From the NCBI GenBank assembly GCA_015063535.1, contig SVTY01000011.1:1-63662 (forward strand): a stretch of 63,662 nt of DNA, in the 5' to 3' direction. A program made the translations under genes and the position numbers. The DNA is from Oscillospiraceae bacterium. Its GTDB lineage: Bacteria > Bacillota > Clostridia > Oscillospirales > CAG-272. Shown in pieces: positions 41,402 to 50,135 of this stretch (the first letter of the stretch is position 1; every line of letters begins with the position of its first letter). Below the pieces are notes generated by a model. The model worked only from the letters and a program-made list of their open reading frames with translations, did no database searches and was not told where the DNA came from.

Positions 41402-41480
41402 GAAAAGCACCTCTCTTTCTTATAGACTCGCTAACTCGGGCGGCGAAAGACGCACTTAAAAAGCCCGAACATTAAGCGGC
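41402..41480 (-). promoter_or_regulatory. candidate L21 autoregulatory leader
   Basis: A ~80-base leader between the promoter and rplU with CGGGC and GCCCG arms enclosing a T-rich internal segment and TGCGTCTTTCGCC, then a GCGAGTCTATAAGAAAGAGAGG stretch containing the ribosome site. Position and stem layout fit the Firmicutes L21 leader; I identify it by context, not by a covariance model. Confidence 0.55.
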
Positions 41481-41485
41481 AGTAT

Positions 41486-41515
41486 ATTATACCATATTTC
41501 CCGAACCCTTGTCAA
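41486..41515 (-). promoter_or_regulatory. sigma-A promoter of rplU-prp-rpmA
   Basis: TTGACA (41510-41515), 18-bp spacer, TATAAT (41486-41491) with TGG extension. Confidence 0.85.
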
Positions 41516-41670
41516 GTACTTTTTTTATTTTTTTCAAAAATTTTCTTTTTTTCGTGCCAAACGGGCAAAAGACCTCGGTCTTTGCTTTTTATTCATAAAA
41601 TAATGTTAGATTTGTTACAATTATATAGTATAATAGAGACATTATTTTTACCATCGTCTCAGGAGGCGCA

Positions 41671-42978
41671 ATGACCGTACAAACGTTCAAGGTGACCGAC
41701 AGTGTCAGCTTGTCTTGCATACAAACCGATCAATTTAAAACAGGGATCCTCACTCTGACACTTCCCTTGCCCCACGATCGGGAAGTGATCCTCTGCAATT
41801 CCGTGCTCCCCGGCGTGCTTCGCCGAGGCACAGAGCAATATCCGAACATGGCAAGCCTGAATCGCCGTCTGGATGATCTGTATGCCTCCTGCGTGGAGAT
41901 ACGAAGCGGACGGATCGGAAAGAATCCGGCACTGATGCTGACGGCGGAGCTGCTGGATGATCGCTATGTCACCGACGGCACTTCGGTAACCGACGGTGTG
42001 ATCGAGGTGCTTTCCCAAATGCTTCTGCATCCGCTCCTGACCCCCTGCGGCTTTGACAAGACCGCCGTGGAGCAGGAAAAACGGTTTGAAAGAGATGCCA
42101 TTCGGGCGTCCGTCAACCATACAAGAGCCTATGCCGCCATTCGGCTGTCCGAACTGATGCACCGAGAGGACAGAACGGTTCTGACCCTTCGGGAACGGGA
42201 AGCGGGGCTTGCCGAGATCACCCCCCGGGGACTTGCCGACTTCTATCGAACCGCTGTCCGCTCCGCTCCCATTTACGCCTTTTATGTGGGAAGTCTGCCG
42301 CCCAGACAGGTCGCAGATCTGCTGAGTCACCGCTTCGGAGAATGGAAAGCAAACGATTCCGTTTTGCTCGAGCCCCCCACGGCAGACCCAGGATGCGGCT
42401 TCTGCTCGGTCTCTGAGCCGATGTCCGTCTCCCAAGGAAAGCTGGCGATGGGCTTTCGTACCGGCTCCGTGCTGGCACAGGGGAGCAAAGCCGCTTCGGT
42501 TGCCACTGTATTCAATGAACTGTTGGGCGGCTCTCCCGCCTCCAAGCTGTTTTTGAATGTGCGGGAAAAAATGGGGCTTTGCTATTACTGCTCTTCTTCT
42601 TACAGTCCGTATACGGGTATCCTGACCGTATTCAGCGGCATTGAGACCGCCAAGCGTCAGCAAGCAGAGGAAGCGATCCTCGCACAGCTGGAGGAGCTGC
42701 GGCAGGGGAAGATCAGCGACACTGAATTTCATGCGGCAAGGGTCTCCTTGGAAAACGCATATCGGCAGATCTATGACAACCCCGCCGATCTGCAAAGCTT
42801 TTATGAGGGTCGGAGGCTATTCGGCATCTCCGACACGGTAGAGGAGCTGCGGAGAACGATCGCATCGGTCACTCAGGAGGAGGTCATTCATCTGGCAAAG
42901 CAGGTGACGCTTGACGCCGTATTCTTTGTGGAAGGTACTCTGCCCTCTGCGGAACAGGAGGACGAAAGCGATGAATGA
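41671..42978 (+). CDS. yfmF: M16-family peptidase-like protein YfmF (non-catalytic)
   Basis: A 435-residue M16 (pitrilysin-fold) protein. The fold is recognised by LPGVLRRGTEQYPNMASLNR, then LDDLYASCVEI, and the C-half VFNELLGGSPASKLFLNVRE with KMGLCYYCSSS. The metal-binding HxxEH of active M16 peptidases is absent, as expected for the YfmF partner. In Bacillus, YfmF/YfmH are linked to 5-aminopentanol modification of elongation factor P. AGGAGG precedes the ATG. Overlaps the YfmH gene by 8 bp, so the two are coupled. Confidence 0.9.
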   Translation: MTVQTFKVTDSVSLSCIQTDQFKTGILTLTLPLPHDREVILCNSVLPGVLRRGTEQYPNMASLNRRLDDLYASCVEIRSGRIGKNPALMLTAELLDDRYVTDGTSVTDGVIEVLSQMLLHPLLTPCGFDKTAVEQEKRFERDAIRASVNHTRAYAAIRLSELMHREDRTVLTLREREAGLAEITPRGLADFYRTAVRSAPIYAFYVGSLPPRQVADLLSHRFGEWKANDSVLLEPPTADPGCGFCSVSEPMSVSQGKLAMGFRTGSVLAQGSKAASVATVFNELLGGSPASKLFLNVREKMGLCYYCSSSYSPYTGILTVFSGIETAKRQQAEEAILAQLEELRQGKISDTEFHAARVSLENAYRQIYDNPADLQSFYEGRRLFGISDTVEELRRTIASVTQEEVIHLAKQVTLDAVFFVEGTLPSAEQEDESDE

Positions 42979-44299
42979 ACAGCTTCCCTGTACATCCTAT
43001 CACAGTGAGCGTCTGAAGGAGCGCTATTGGGTCTATCAGCATCCGTCGGGCTTGCAAATTTTCATATTTCCCAAAAAAATGACTGCCGCTTATGCGATCT
43101 TCGGTACGAAATACGGCTCGATCCACAATCGCTTCCGAACCGAGGAGGAGCAGGATTGGACGGTCGTTCCCGACGGGATCGCCCATTTCCTGGAGCACAA
43201 GCTATTTACCTGTGAGGACGGAAGCGATGCCTTTGAGCGGTTTTCCGACTACGGTGCCGATGCCAACGCTTACACGTCCTTCAATAAGACCTGTTATTTA
43301 TTCAGTTGTACCGACCGCTTTGAGGAATCTCTCGGAGAGCTGTTGGACTTCGTGACCCATCCGTATTTCACAGAGGAGTCGGTGGCGTCGGAGGTGGGGA
43401 TCATTTCCGAGGAGATCCGTATGTATGACGACAATCCCTCCGATCGGTGCTTTTACGGCATGCTGGAGGCAATGTATGCCCACCACAGCATCCGCCGCAA
43501 CATCTGCGGCTCGGCTCGGTCGATCGCTCGGATCACACCCGATCTGCTCTATCGCTGTTATCACACCTTCTACCGCCTTTCCAACATGGCGTTGGTCGTC
43601 TGCGGCGATATCAAGGACGATCAGGTGCTGACCGCCGTCAACAGGCATTTGCCCGCCGTGGCAAGGAAAGAACCGCCCGTTCTTTGCGCCGATGAAAATG
43701 AGGAGGAATCCCCACGGGTATTCCAAGCCTATAAGGAGCAGCGGATGCAGGTGGCAAAGCCGATCTTCAATATTGGCATCAAGGACACGGATATTCCCAA
43801 GGACAGTGCGCTCCGACAGCGAAAGGATGCCGCCATGGCGATCTTGGATGAGATCCTCTTTTCCCGTGCCGGCAGCTTCTATAACAGTCTGCTGGAGCGA
43901 GATCTGATCTCCCCTGCCCTATCTTACGGATACAGTATCTCGCAAACCACCGCCTACAATTCTCTGGCAGGAGAGGCGGATGACCCTGCCGCCGTTCTGA
44001 GGGAGCTTCTTGCCTATGTAAGAGCCGTCGGCAGCAACGGCTTACAGGAGGAGGATTTTCGGCGAGCCAAGCGGGTAATGTATGCGGAATTTGTCAAATC
44101 CTTTGACTCCACCGACAGCATTGCCAACAATCTGTTTTCCTTTTTCTGTGAGGACAGTGAGCTATTGTCCTATGCGGATATCATAGATTCCATCACCTTC
44201 CGAGAGGTCTGCGAGCTGTTTGAAACCGCCTTTTGTGAGGAAGCGATCACTCTTTCGGTGGTACGTCCGTTGGACGGAGGCACCGAGGAATTCAAATAA
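42971..44299 (+). CDS. yfmH: M16-family metallopeptidase YfmH
   Basis: A 442-residue M16 peptidase with the inverted zinc motif in GIAHFLEHKLF (HxxEH) and the distal Glu in GIISEEIRMYDDNP; GSARSIARITPDLLYRCY is a further family block. It is the catalytic partner of YfmF. The start at 42971 (MNEQLPC) overlaps the end of yfmF; the frame's 20 extra codons would lie inside that gene. Followed by lgt after 14 bp. Confidence 0.92.
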   Translation: MNEQLPCTSYHSERLKERYWVYQHPSGLQIFIFPKKMTAAYAIFGTKYGSIHNRFRTEEEQDWTVVPDGIAHFLEHKLFTCEDGSDAFERFSDYGADANAYTSFNKTCYLFSCTDRFEESLGELLDFVTHPYFTEESVASEVGIISEEIRMYDDNPSDRCFYGMLEAMYAHHSIRRNICGSARSIARITPDLLYRCYHTFYRLSNMALVVCGDIKDDQVLTAVNRHLPAVARKEPPVLCADENEEESPRVFQAYKEQRMQVAKPIFNIGIKDTDIPKDSALRQRKDAAMAILDEILFSRAGSFYNSLLERDLISPALSYGYSISQTTAYNSLAGEADDPAAVLRELLAYVRAVGSNGLQEEDFRRAKRVMYAEFVKSFDSTDSIANNLFSFFCEDSELLSYADIIDSITFREVCELFETAFCEEAITLSVVRPLDGGTEEFK

Positions 44300-44313
44300 A
44301 AAGGAGTATTTTT

Positions 44314-45399
44314 ATGGTTACGATTTCATTTCCCGGACTCGGGATCGAAAACTTCACGGTCAATCCCGTTGCCTTCACCATTCCGATCTTCGGAGGCTTG
44401 GAGGTGCGCTGGTACGGACTGATCATCACGTTGGGCATTATTCTGGCTTTTAGCTACTGCGCATACCGCGCCAAGCAAGAGGGGATCGTTTTTGACGACC
44501 TTTTGGATATTGCCATTTTTACCATTATTTTCGGTATTTTGGGCGCCCGCACCTATTATGTGCTGACCTCGTTGGACAAGTATCACAGCTTTTACGATGT
44601 GATCGCCATTTGGGAGGGCGGACTTGCCATTTACGGCGCCGTAATTGCGGGAGCCGTTACCATTTACGTTGTCTGCCGCCACAAAAAGATATCGTCGCTC
44701 AAAATGCTCGATGCCGTAGCACCCGCCGTTATGATCGGACAGATCCTTGGCAGATGGGGCAATTTCTTTAACGGAGAGGCATACGGCAGTGTGGTTCCCG
44801 AGGACAGCTTCCTGTATTTTATCCGTATGGGTCTGCTTCCCAATGTGGAAAGCCGCTCGACGATGCACTATTTCCACCCCACCTTCCTGTATGAATCCCT
44901 GTGGAACCTTGCGGGCTTCTTGCTCATTCATTTCCTATACAAAAAGAAGAAATTTGACGGACAGGTCGTTCTGATGTACCTGACCTGGTACGGCTTTGGC
45001 AGAATGTTTATCGAGGGACTTCGCACCGACAGCCTGTATGTGGGCGTATTCCGTATCTCGCAGGTGGTCGGCTTCCTCTGCTTCGTGATCGGCGCATTGC
45101 TTCTGACCTTGGGGCTGATGAAGGCACGCCGTGCTACACTGACCGCCGAGAGCTATACCCCCGCCTATCCGAAAATGGCTTCCTCCGCCACTATGGAGGC
45201 AAGCGAACGCTTCGACAGCGTGGAAAAGACCGAGGACAAGCCCTTGGACATTCCCTCCGAGCCGCCGACAGAGGCTCCCGCCGAACCCGAACAAGCATCC
45301 GCATCCTCTGCCGAGGATAAGGCAAAAGTCGAACAGCGCTTTGCTGATCTGTTCGGCACCAAGGATACCGACAACCGACAAACCGACGAAAAGGAGTAA
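44314..45399 (+). CDS. lgt: prolipoprotein diacylglyceryl transferase
   Basis: A 361-residue membrane enzyme that transfers diacylglycerol from phosphatidylglycerol to the lipobox Cys of prolipoproteins. Signature GRWGNFFNGEAYG, HPTFLYESLWN and FGRMFIEGLRTDSLY; about seven helices. After residue ~275 it carries an unusual ~80-residue hydrophilic Pro/Ala/Glu tail (EPPTEAPAEPEQASA), absent from most Lgt proteins. It would process the lipoproteins encoded at 10.9-24.1 kb. AAGGAG upstream; five bp before folD. Confidence 0.95.
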   Translation: MVTISFPGLGIENFTVNPVAFTIPIFGGLEVRWYGLIITLGIILAFSYCAYRAKQEGIVFDDLLDIAIFTIIFGILGARTYYVLTSLDKYHSFYDVIAIWEGGLAIYGAVIAGAVTIYVVCRHKKISSLKMLDAVAPAVMIGQILGRWGNFFNGEAYGSVVPEDSFLYFIRMGLLPNVESRSTMHYFHPTFLYESLWNLAGFLLIHFLYKKKKFDGQVVLMYLTWYGFGRMFIEGLRTDSLYVGVFRISQVVGFLCFVIGALLLTLGLMKARRATLTAESYTPAYPKMASSATMEASERFDSVEKTEDKPLDIPSEPPTEAPAEPEQASASSAEDKAKVEQRFADLFGTKDTDNRQTDEKE

Positions 45400-45404
45400 G
45401 AATC

Positions 45405-46256
45405 ATGGCAAACATCATCAACGGTAAAGCGATCTCCGCCGCCATCCGTGCGGAGCTGAAGGAGGAGACCGAAGCCTTTTTCAAGAAAACAGGTGTCCGC
45501 CCCGGACTGGCGGTCATCATTGTAGGAGAGGATCCCGCCTCTCAGGTCTATGTCAGAAACAAACGGCGTGCATGCGAGGAGGTCGGCTTCTATTCCGAGG
45601 CATATGAGCTTCCTGCCGAAACGACGCAGACAGAGCTGAATGCCTTGGTGGATCGTTTGAACGCCGATCCCGCCATTCACGGCATTCTCTGTCAGCTTCC
45701 CTTGCCCAAGCATTTAGACGAAAACGAGGTCATTCTGCGCATCGACCCCCAAAAGGATGTGGATGCCTTCCACCCCACCAATGTGGGAAAAATCATGATC
45801 GGAGACTATTCCTTCCTGCCCTGTACTCCTGCGGGTGTGATGGCGTTGCTGGAGAGAAGCGGCATTGACATTACAGGCAAGGAGTGCGTGGTGGTGGGCC
45901 GCTCGAACATTGTGGGCAAGCCCCAGGCGATGCTGCTGCTTCACGCCAACGGCACGGTGACGGTCTGCCACAGCCGCACGAAAAATCTCGCCGAGGTCTG
46001 CCGCCGTGCCGACATTTTGGTCGCCGCCATCGGCAAAGCCGATTTCTTTACCGCTGATATGGTGAAGGAGGGGGCGGTCGTCATCGACGTGGGAATGAAT
46101 CGCCGCGCGGACGGCACGCTGACGGGAGATGTGGATTTTGAATCGGTCGCTCCCAAGGCATCCTTTATCACCCCCGTTCCCGGCGGTGTGGGTCCCATGA
46201 CCATCACCATGCTGATGCAAAATACGCTGACCGCAGCCAAGCAAGCGGTGAACTAA
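45405..46256 (+). CDS. folD: bifunctional methylene-THF dehydrogenase/cyclohydrolase
   Basis: A 283-residue FolD. It interconverts 5,10-methylene-THF and 10-formyl-THF in one-carbon metabolism. Visible motifs: SQVYVRNKRRACEEVGF (catalytic Lys), QLPLPKHLDE, DVDAFHPTNVG, PCTPAGVMALLE, VVGRSNIVGKPQAMLL (NADP site) and PGGVGPMTITML. Normal length; AAGGAG upstream. Confidence 0.97.
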   Translation: MANIINGKAISAAIRAELKEETEAFFKKTGVRPGLAVIIVGEDPASQVYVRNKRRACEEVGFYSEAYELPAETTQTELNALVDRLNADPAIHGILCQLPLPKHLDENEVILRIDPQKDVDAFHPTNVGKIMIGDYSFLPCTPAGVMALLERSGIDITGKECVVVGRSNIVGKPQAMLLLHANGTVTVCHSRTKNLAEVCRRADILVAAIGKADFFTADMVKEGAVVIDVGMNRRADGTLTGDVDFESVAPKASFITPVPGGVGPMTITMLMQNTLTAAKQAVN

Positions 46257-46288
46257 AGCTCTTTACCAATATTTTTCGGGGTGTCTTT

Positions 46289-48166
46289 ATGAACAAATAT
46301 TTTAAATCAGGGAAATGGATCTGGATATCAAATTCTTCGGGTGTGGATGAATACGGGGAATTTTCAGGTTTCTTTGTCGCCAATCAAGCTCCTGTGATCT
46401 GTCGTATTTCCTGTGACGGAGATTATACTCTCTTTGTCAACGGAAGCTATGTCGAGAGCAATCAATACGGAGATTACGAGCATTACAAAATTTTTGATGA
46501 AATCGACATCACGAAGTATGTAAAGGCAGGAAGCAATGAAATATCCGTTTTAGTATGGCATTTTGGAGAGAATTCTCAGCGATATATCAATGCGACTGCC
46601 GGAGTCATCTTTGAGTTTGAACAAAATGAAGCCATCGTATTGGCAAGTGACGAAAAAATACTGTGCCGTCAAAGTCAAGCATATCGCAGCGGATACCGTA
46701 AAATTATTACCGGTCAAATGGGATTCAGCTTTTTATATGATGCCACCAAAGAAAAGCTTGGAGAGTGGAAACCGTCTACCGTGGTAGAAAAGGCTTGTAC
46801 ATTTTTCCTGCGTCCGATCAAAAAAGCGAAGCTCCTTTCCCGCAAGGAAGCAACCGTTCTAAAAAACGAAGGAATTTATTATCTTGTTGATCTCGGGGAA
46901 GAAACCGTAGGACTTGCTACGCTTGATCTCATTTCCCAAGCAGAGCAAACCATTACGGTTGCATGGGGAGAAGATCTGCAAAACGGACATGTTCGAAGAA
47001 AAATAGGAAGCCGTGATTTCAGCTTTGAATACGTTACCAAGCAGGGCAAAAACGAATATACCAATTATATGCTCCGCTTGGGTTGCCGTTATATGGAGCT
47101 TTACGCAGAGAAGCCGATCACCTTGAACTACCTTGGCTTGTTGCCACAGGTCTATCCCGTAAATAAATCTCTTGTCAAGACAAAAGATCCTCGGGATCAG
47201 CGTATCTATGATGTTTGTGTTAGAACCTTAACGCTTTGCATGATGGAGCATTACGTGGATACCCCTTGGAGAGAACAGTGTCTTTACGCATTTGACTCCA
47301 GAAATCAAATGCTTTGCGGGTACCGTGCTTTTGAGGACGGAAATGCGGACTACGCAAGAGCGAATCTGCTTTTAATGAGCAAGGATCGGCGGGACGACGG
47401 ACTACTCTCCATCTGCTATCCTTGCGGAACGGATTTGACAATTCCCTCTTTTTCGCTGTACTATTTCATGGCAGTCAGAGAATATCTGGATTTCACGGGA
47501 GATATATCCTTGATTAAAGAGGTCTATCCGAAGCTGATCTCTATTATAGAAACCTTTTTGAAAAACAGAAAAGACGGATTGATCAACCATTTCGCAGGAA
47601 AGACTCATTGGAATTTTTACGATTGGGCAAAGCATATGTCGGGGAATTTATCCCAAGAGGATGCAGCAATTCCCGATCTTATGATCAACTGTCTGTTTAT
47701 CGTTGCCCTCGAAAATTTGCGCAGCATTGCGCAAAAAGCAGGAACGCCGTTTGACTATGAAGAGATATTGAAAGAAACAAGGGCAAATACTCACAACGTA
47801 TTTTACAAAGAAAACAAAGCGGCATATTCCTTGACGCAAGGCGGCGAAGAATTTACCGTTCTTGGCAATTCGTTTGCCATCCTTGCGGGGATTGCGGAAA
47901 ACCCGCACGCTCTGTGTGCGAAGATTGTCAACGGAGAGTTTACCGATTGCTCGCTCAGTATGAAGTGCTTTCAATATGACGCCTTGCTGTTAACCGACAA
48001 GGAAAAATGGAATTCGTATGTGTTGGATGAGATAAGAGCAAACTATAACACCATGTTAGAAGCCGGTGCTACAAGCGTATGGGAAACGATAGAAGGTGCG
48101 CCTGCTTTTGGCAACGCAGGTAGTCTTTGCCACGGTTGGAGCTCAATTCCGATCTGCTATCTGTAA
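46289..48166 (+). CDS. GH78-like alpha-L-rhamnosidase
   Basis: A 625-residue cytoplasmic glycosidase. An N-terminal beta-domain (CDGDYTLFVNGSYVES) with the carbohydrate-binding look of GH78 is followed by the (alpha/alpha)6 domain: VDTPWREQCLYAFDSRNQ (acid/base region), SICYPCGTDLTIPSFSLYY, THWNFYDWAKHM, and ATSVWETIEG ... SLCHGWSSIP (general-base Glu region). It likely removes rhamnose from glycosides. It is 32 bp behind folD, but its AT-richer codon use suggests separate acquisition. No signal peptide, so substrates must be imported. Confidence 0.82.
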   Translation: MNKYFKSGKWIWISNSSGVDEYGEFSGFFVANQAPVICRISCDGDYTLFVNGSYVESNQYGDYEHYKIFDEIDITKYVKAGSNEISVLVWHFGENSQRYINATAGVIFEFEQNEAIVLASDEKILCRQSQAYRSGYRKIITGQMGFSFLYDATKEKLGEWKPSTVVEKACTFFLRPIKKAKLLSRKEATVLKNEGIYYLVDLGEETVGLATLDLISQAEQTITVAWGEDLQNGHVRRKIGSRDFSFEYVTKQGKNEYTNYMLRLGCRYMELYAEKPITLNYLGLLPQVYPVNKSLVKTKDPRDQRIYDVCVRTLTLCMMEHYVDTPWREQCLYAFDSRNQMLCGYRAFEDGNADYARANLLLMSKDRRDDGLLSICYPCGTDLTIPSFSLYYFMAVREYLDFTGDISLIKEVYPKLISIIETFLKNRKDGLINHFAGKTHWNFYDWAKHMSGNLSQEDAAIPDLMINCLFIVALENLRSIAQKAGTPFDYEEILKETRANTHNVFYKENKAAYSLTQGGEEFTVLGNSFAILAGIAENPHALCAKIVNGEFTDCSLSMKCFQYDALLLTDKEKWNSYVLDEIRANYNTMLEAGATSVWETIEGAPAFGNAGSLCHGWSSIPICYL

Positions 48167-48182
48167 ATCATTCTGTTACATG

Positions 48183-48215
48183 AAACGGGCAGACGTACAT
48201 GTGTCTGCCCGTTTT
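48183..48215. terminator. bidirectional terminator
   Basis: AAACGGGCAGAC pairs with GTCTGCCCGTTTT, between the GH78 gene (plus) and the VOC gene (minus). Confidence 0.9.
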
Positions 48216-48216
48216 G

Positions 48217-48618
48217 TTACGGCAATTGTTTGAAAAATTCGATTTCTTCTCCGTCGGGGCCCTTGACAAAGGCAATGTGAATGGATACCTTTTCAGGTTT
48301 GGAATCCAGCGGAACGGTCTTGGGCGGTGTGAGCGGCTCGGCTCCCGCCGACAAGGCACGCTCATACATGCCGTCCACGTCCTCGGTGGCAATGGCAAAA
48401 TGCACCCACTTGCCCTTGACCGAAAATTCGTCTGTGCCGTTCGCAAACAGCTCGATCCGTCCGCCGTCTCCCAAGTCCAGCATGACGATCTCCTTCTCGC
48501 CTTCCCCCCAGCGAAGCACTTCCGTCAGTCCCAGTGCCCGATAAAAGGTCTCCGATCGCTTCAGATCGGCACATTTCAATCCGATATGGTGAAAGCCCAA
48601 GCCACTTGTCGTTTTCAT
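48217..48618 (-). CDS. VOC-family (glyoxalase-like) metalloprotein
   Basis: A 133-residue vicinal-oxygen-chelate protein with two beta-alpha-beta-beta-beta units: GFHHIGLKCADLKRSETFYR, then LGLTEVLRWGEG at the start, and KWVHFAIATEDVDGMYERAL, then GPDGEEIEFFKQL at the end. The ligand pattern H...E...H...E of glyoxalase I is present (H11, E57, H75, E128 approximately). Substrate unknown. ATGA overlap with the upstream Cys-rich gene. Confidence 0.88.
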   Translation of the reverse strand: MKTTSGLGFHHIGLKCADLKRSETFYRALGLTEVLRWGEGEKEIVMLDLGDGGRIELFANGTDEFSVKGKWVHFAIATEDVDGMYERALSAGAEPLTPPKTVPLDSKPEKVSIHIAFVKGPDGEEIEFFKQLP

Positions 48619-48827
48619 ATGTTTTTTCCCTCTAATGATTTATAATACAGCATACAGTGGCAGTAGCCCTCGAAGGTCGGATCCTTGATCTGCTCCCGAA
48701 ATTCAAGGCACATGCACTTATTCTCCTCGGTGCGCTCTCTGCGGCAAGGACAGTATCCGCCGCTTTGCTCCAAGCCTTCTTTTACAATGCGGACGATCTC
48801 CGCATCGGGATTCAATAGAATTTTCAT
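48615..48827 (-). CDS. small ferredoxin:thioredoxin reductase-like Cys protein
   Basis: A 70-residue protein with the Cys spacing of the FTR catalytic subunit: GGYCPCR, NKCMCLEF and GYCHCMLYY, i.e. CxC...CxC...CxC, the set that holds the 4Fe-4S cluster and active disulfide in FTR. The start is the ATG at 48827 with AAGGAG before it; the longer frame upstream crosses the promoter. It probably passes electrons to a thioredoxin-like partner. No ferredoxin or thioredoxin gene is next to it; it is coupled to a VOC-protein gene. Confidence 0.8.
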   Translation of the reverse strand: MKILLNPDAEIVRIVKEGLEQSGGYCPCRRERTEENKCMCLEFREQIKDPTFEGYCHCMLYYKSLEGKNI

Positions 48828-48855
48828 CGTCTGTCTCCTTTGCTTTCTTTGCTTT

Positions 48856-48884
48856 ATCATATCACGTTTCGGGTCACTTGTCAA
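48856..48884 (-). promoter_or_regulatory. sigma-A promoter of the FTR-like/VOC operon
   Basis: TTGACA (48879-48884), 17-bp spacer, TATGAT (48856-48861) with TGA extension. Confidence 0.78.
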
Positions 48885-48906
48885 GCATTTTTCAAAAATC
48901 CTCAAA

Positions 48907-48942
48907 AGCCGCAGTCAGGAAGCTTCGCTTCCGACTGCGGCT
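48907..48942 (-). terminator. terminator of the SipW/TasA-like operon
   Basis: AGCCGCAGTC...GGAAGC pairs with GCTTCC...GACTGCGGCT around a short loop, followed on minus by TTTTGAGGATTTTTG. Confidence 0.85.
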
Positions 48943-48951
48943 AACTTGTTG

Positions 48952-50100
48952 TCAGGTATTGGCATCAATGACCTTGTTGATATCAGAGCCGGATGCCGCA
49001 CTTCCGTATTTTTTGGTGGATGCCCAAGTCTCGGTGTTAAAGGAGCCGTCGCCGTAAGCACCGCCATCATATCCGTTGATGATCGCATCTCCCACGTACA
49101 TGTCCCCGATCTGCCGCCAAACAGCCTCTCCGCTCGTTTGATCCACCGAGAATACCGCCGCATATACAGGGCCCGCATAATACCATGTTCCGTACAGCCA
49201 TCCGTTAAAGCCTGTTCTCGTTCGGGTCGCATCGGATTTCTGCAAGGTATGGGTCGTCATATACAGCACCATTTCATCGCCGGCATAGGCATCGGTCACG
49301 TTCTTTCTCTTGATCATGACCTTGACCTCCAACTCTTTTCCGTCGATGGTCATTTTCAGAATATCGGTACCGAACAGCTCCGCCAGCACCTCTTTATCCA
49401 CGGAATACGCCTCGTCGAAGTTGGCGATATAGTCATCATAGATACGGTCTGCTTCCTCGTTCTTTGCCATCTGATCCAAGAGCTTCTGATACGAATCGGG
49501 AATGTCCTCGTTGTTCAGAATATCCTCAAACTGATCCATCACATCCTCGGCAAGTCCCGCATCCACGTCCGCCGTAATGGAATCCCAAGGCAAAAATTCG
49601 TAGTTTATGATCGACGTCAGTGTCGGTCGGGAGGTATCGGCTCCCGCATAGGAAAAAATGGCTTGAAATTCGACGGTTTTTCCCGGCTCGATGACCGTTC
49701 CCTCTTTTACCACATTTCCCTTGGAGTCCACCAGCTTACGTGTCATATTCGTAGAGACCGCAACAGTGGAGTTGCTGTATGCCTCTGCCGCATAGCGAAT
49801 GGCATTATAGCCGTAACGCACCGTCGTATTGTTTTTCACCCGTATCGTCATAACCACGGTCGAATCCGCAGCGCTTCCCAAGGTGATCGTGCTGTCAACT
49901 GACGTATACGGTACCAGCTCCGCCTCCGTCACGGTTCCCGTGGTGGAAACGATCTCCGTGATGTATACGGTCTGCGGCTCGCTGGCATTTGCCATACCGT
50001 CGATCGTCAGCGTATCCGTTACCTTGGCATACCCGACACACAGGAAGCAAAACAGAAAGGAGAACGTAACACAAAACACGATCTTCATCCACCGTTTCAT
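48952..50100 (-). CDS. SipW-dependent-type secreted protein (second, 382 residues)
   Basis: A 382-residue secreted protein whose leader ends CVGYAKVTDTLTIDGMANAS, the SipW-type signal-peptide pattern (GYA..(S/T)DTLTI.G.A) also present in the 177-residue protein of the same operon. After it come a beta-rich region (DSTVVMTIRVKNNTTVRYGY, PGKTVEFQAIFSY), a helical acidic segment (about 175-245) and a C-terminal region with GWLYGTWYYAGPVYAAVFSV. It might be a minor fibre subunit or adhesin. No cell-wall anchor motif. Last gene of the operon. Confidence 0.75.
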   Translation of the reverse strand: MKRWMKIVFCVTFSFLFCFLCVGYAKVTDTLTIDGMANASEPQTVYITEIVSTTGTVTEAELVPYTSVDSTITLGSAADSTVVMTIRVKNNTTVRYGYNAIRYAAEAYSNSTVAVSTNMTRKLVDSKGNVVKEGTVIEPGKTVEFQAIFSYAGADTSRPTLTSIINYEFLPWDSITADVDAGLAEDVMDQFEDILNNEDIPDSYQKLLDQMAKNEEADRIYDDYIANFDEAYSVDKEVLAELFGTDILKMTIDGKELEVKVMIKRKNVTDAYAGDEMVLYMTTHTLQKSDATRTRTGFNGWLYGTWYYAGPVYAAVFSVDQTSGEAVWRQIGDMYVGDAIINGYDGGAYGDGSFNTETWASTKKYGSAASGSDINKVIDANT

Positions 50101-50135
50101 GCCAATTCTCCTTTCCTCGGTCTTATTTGTTTGTT

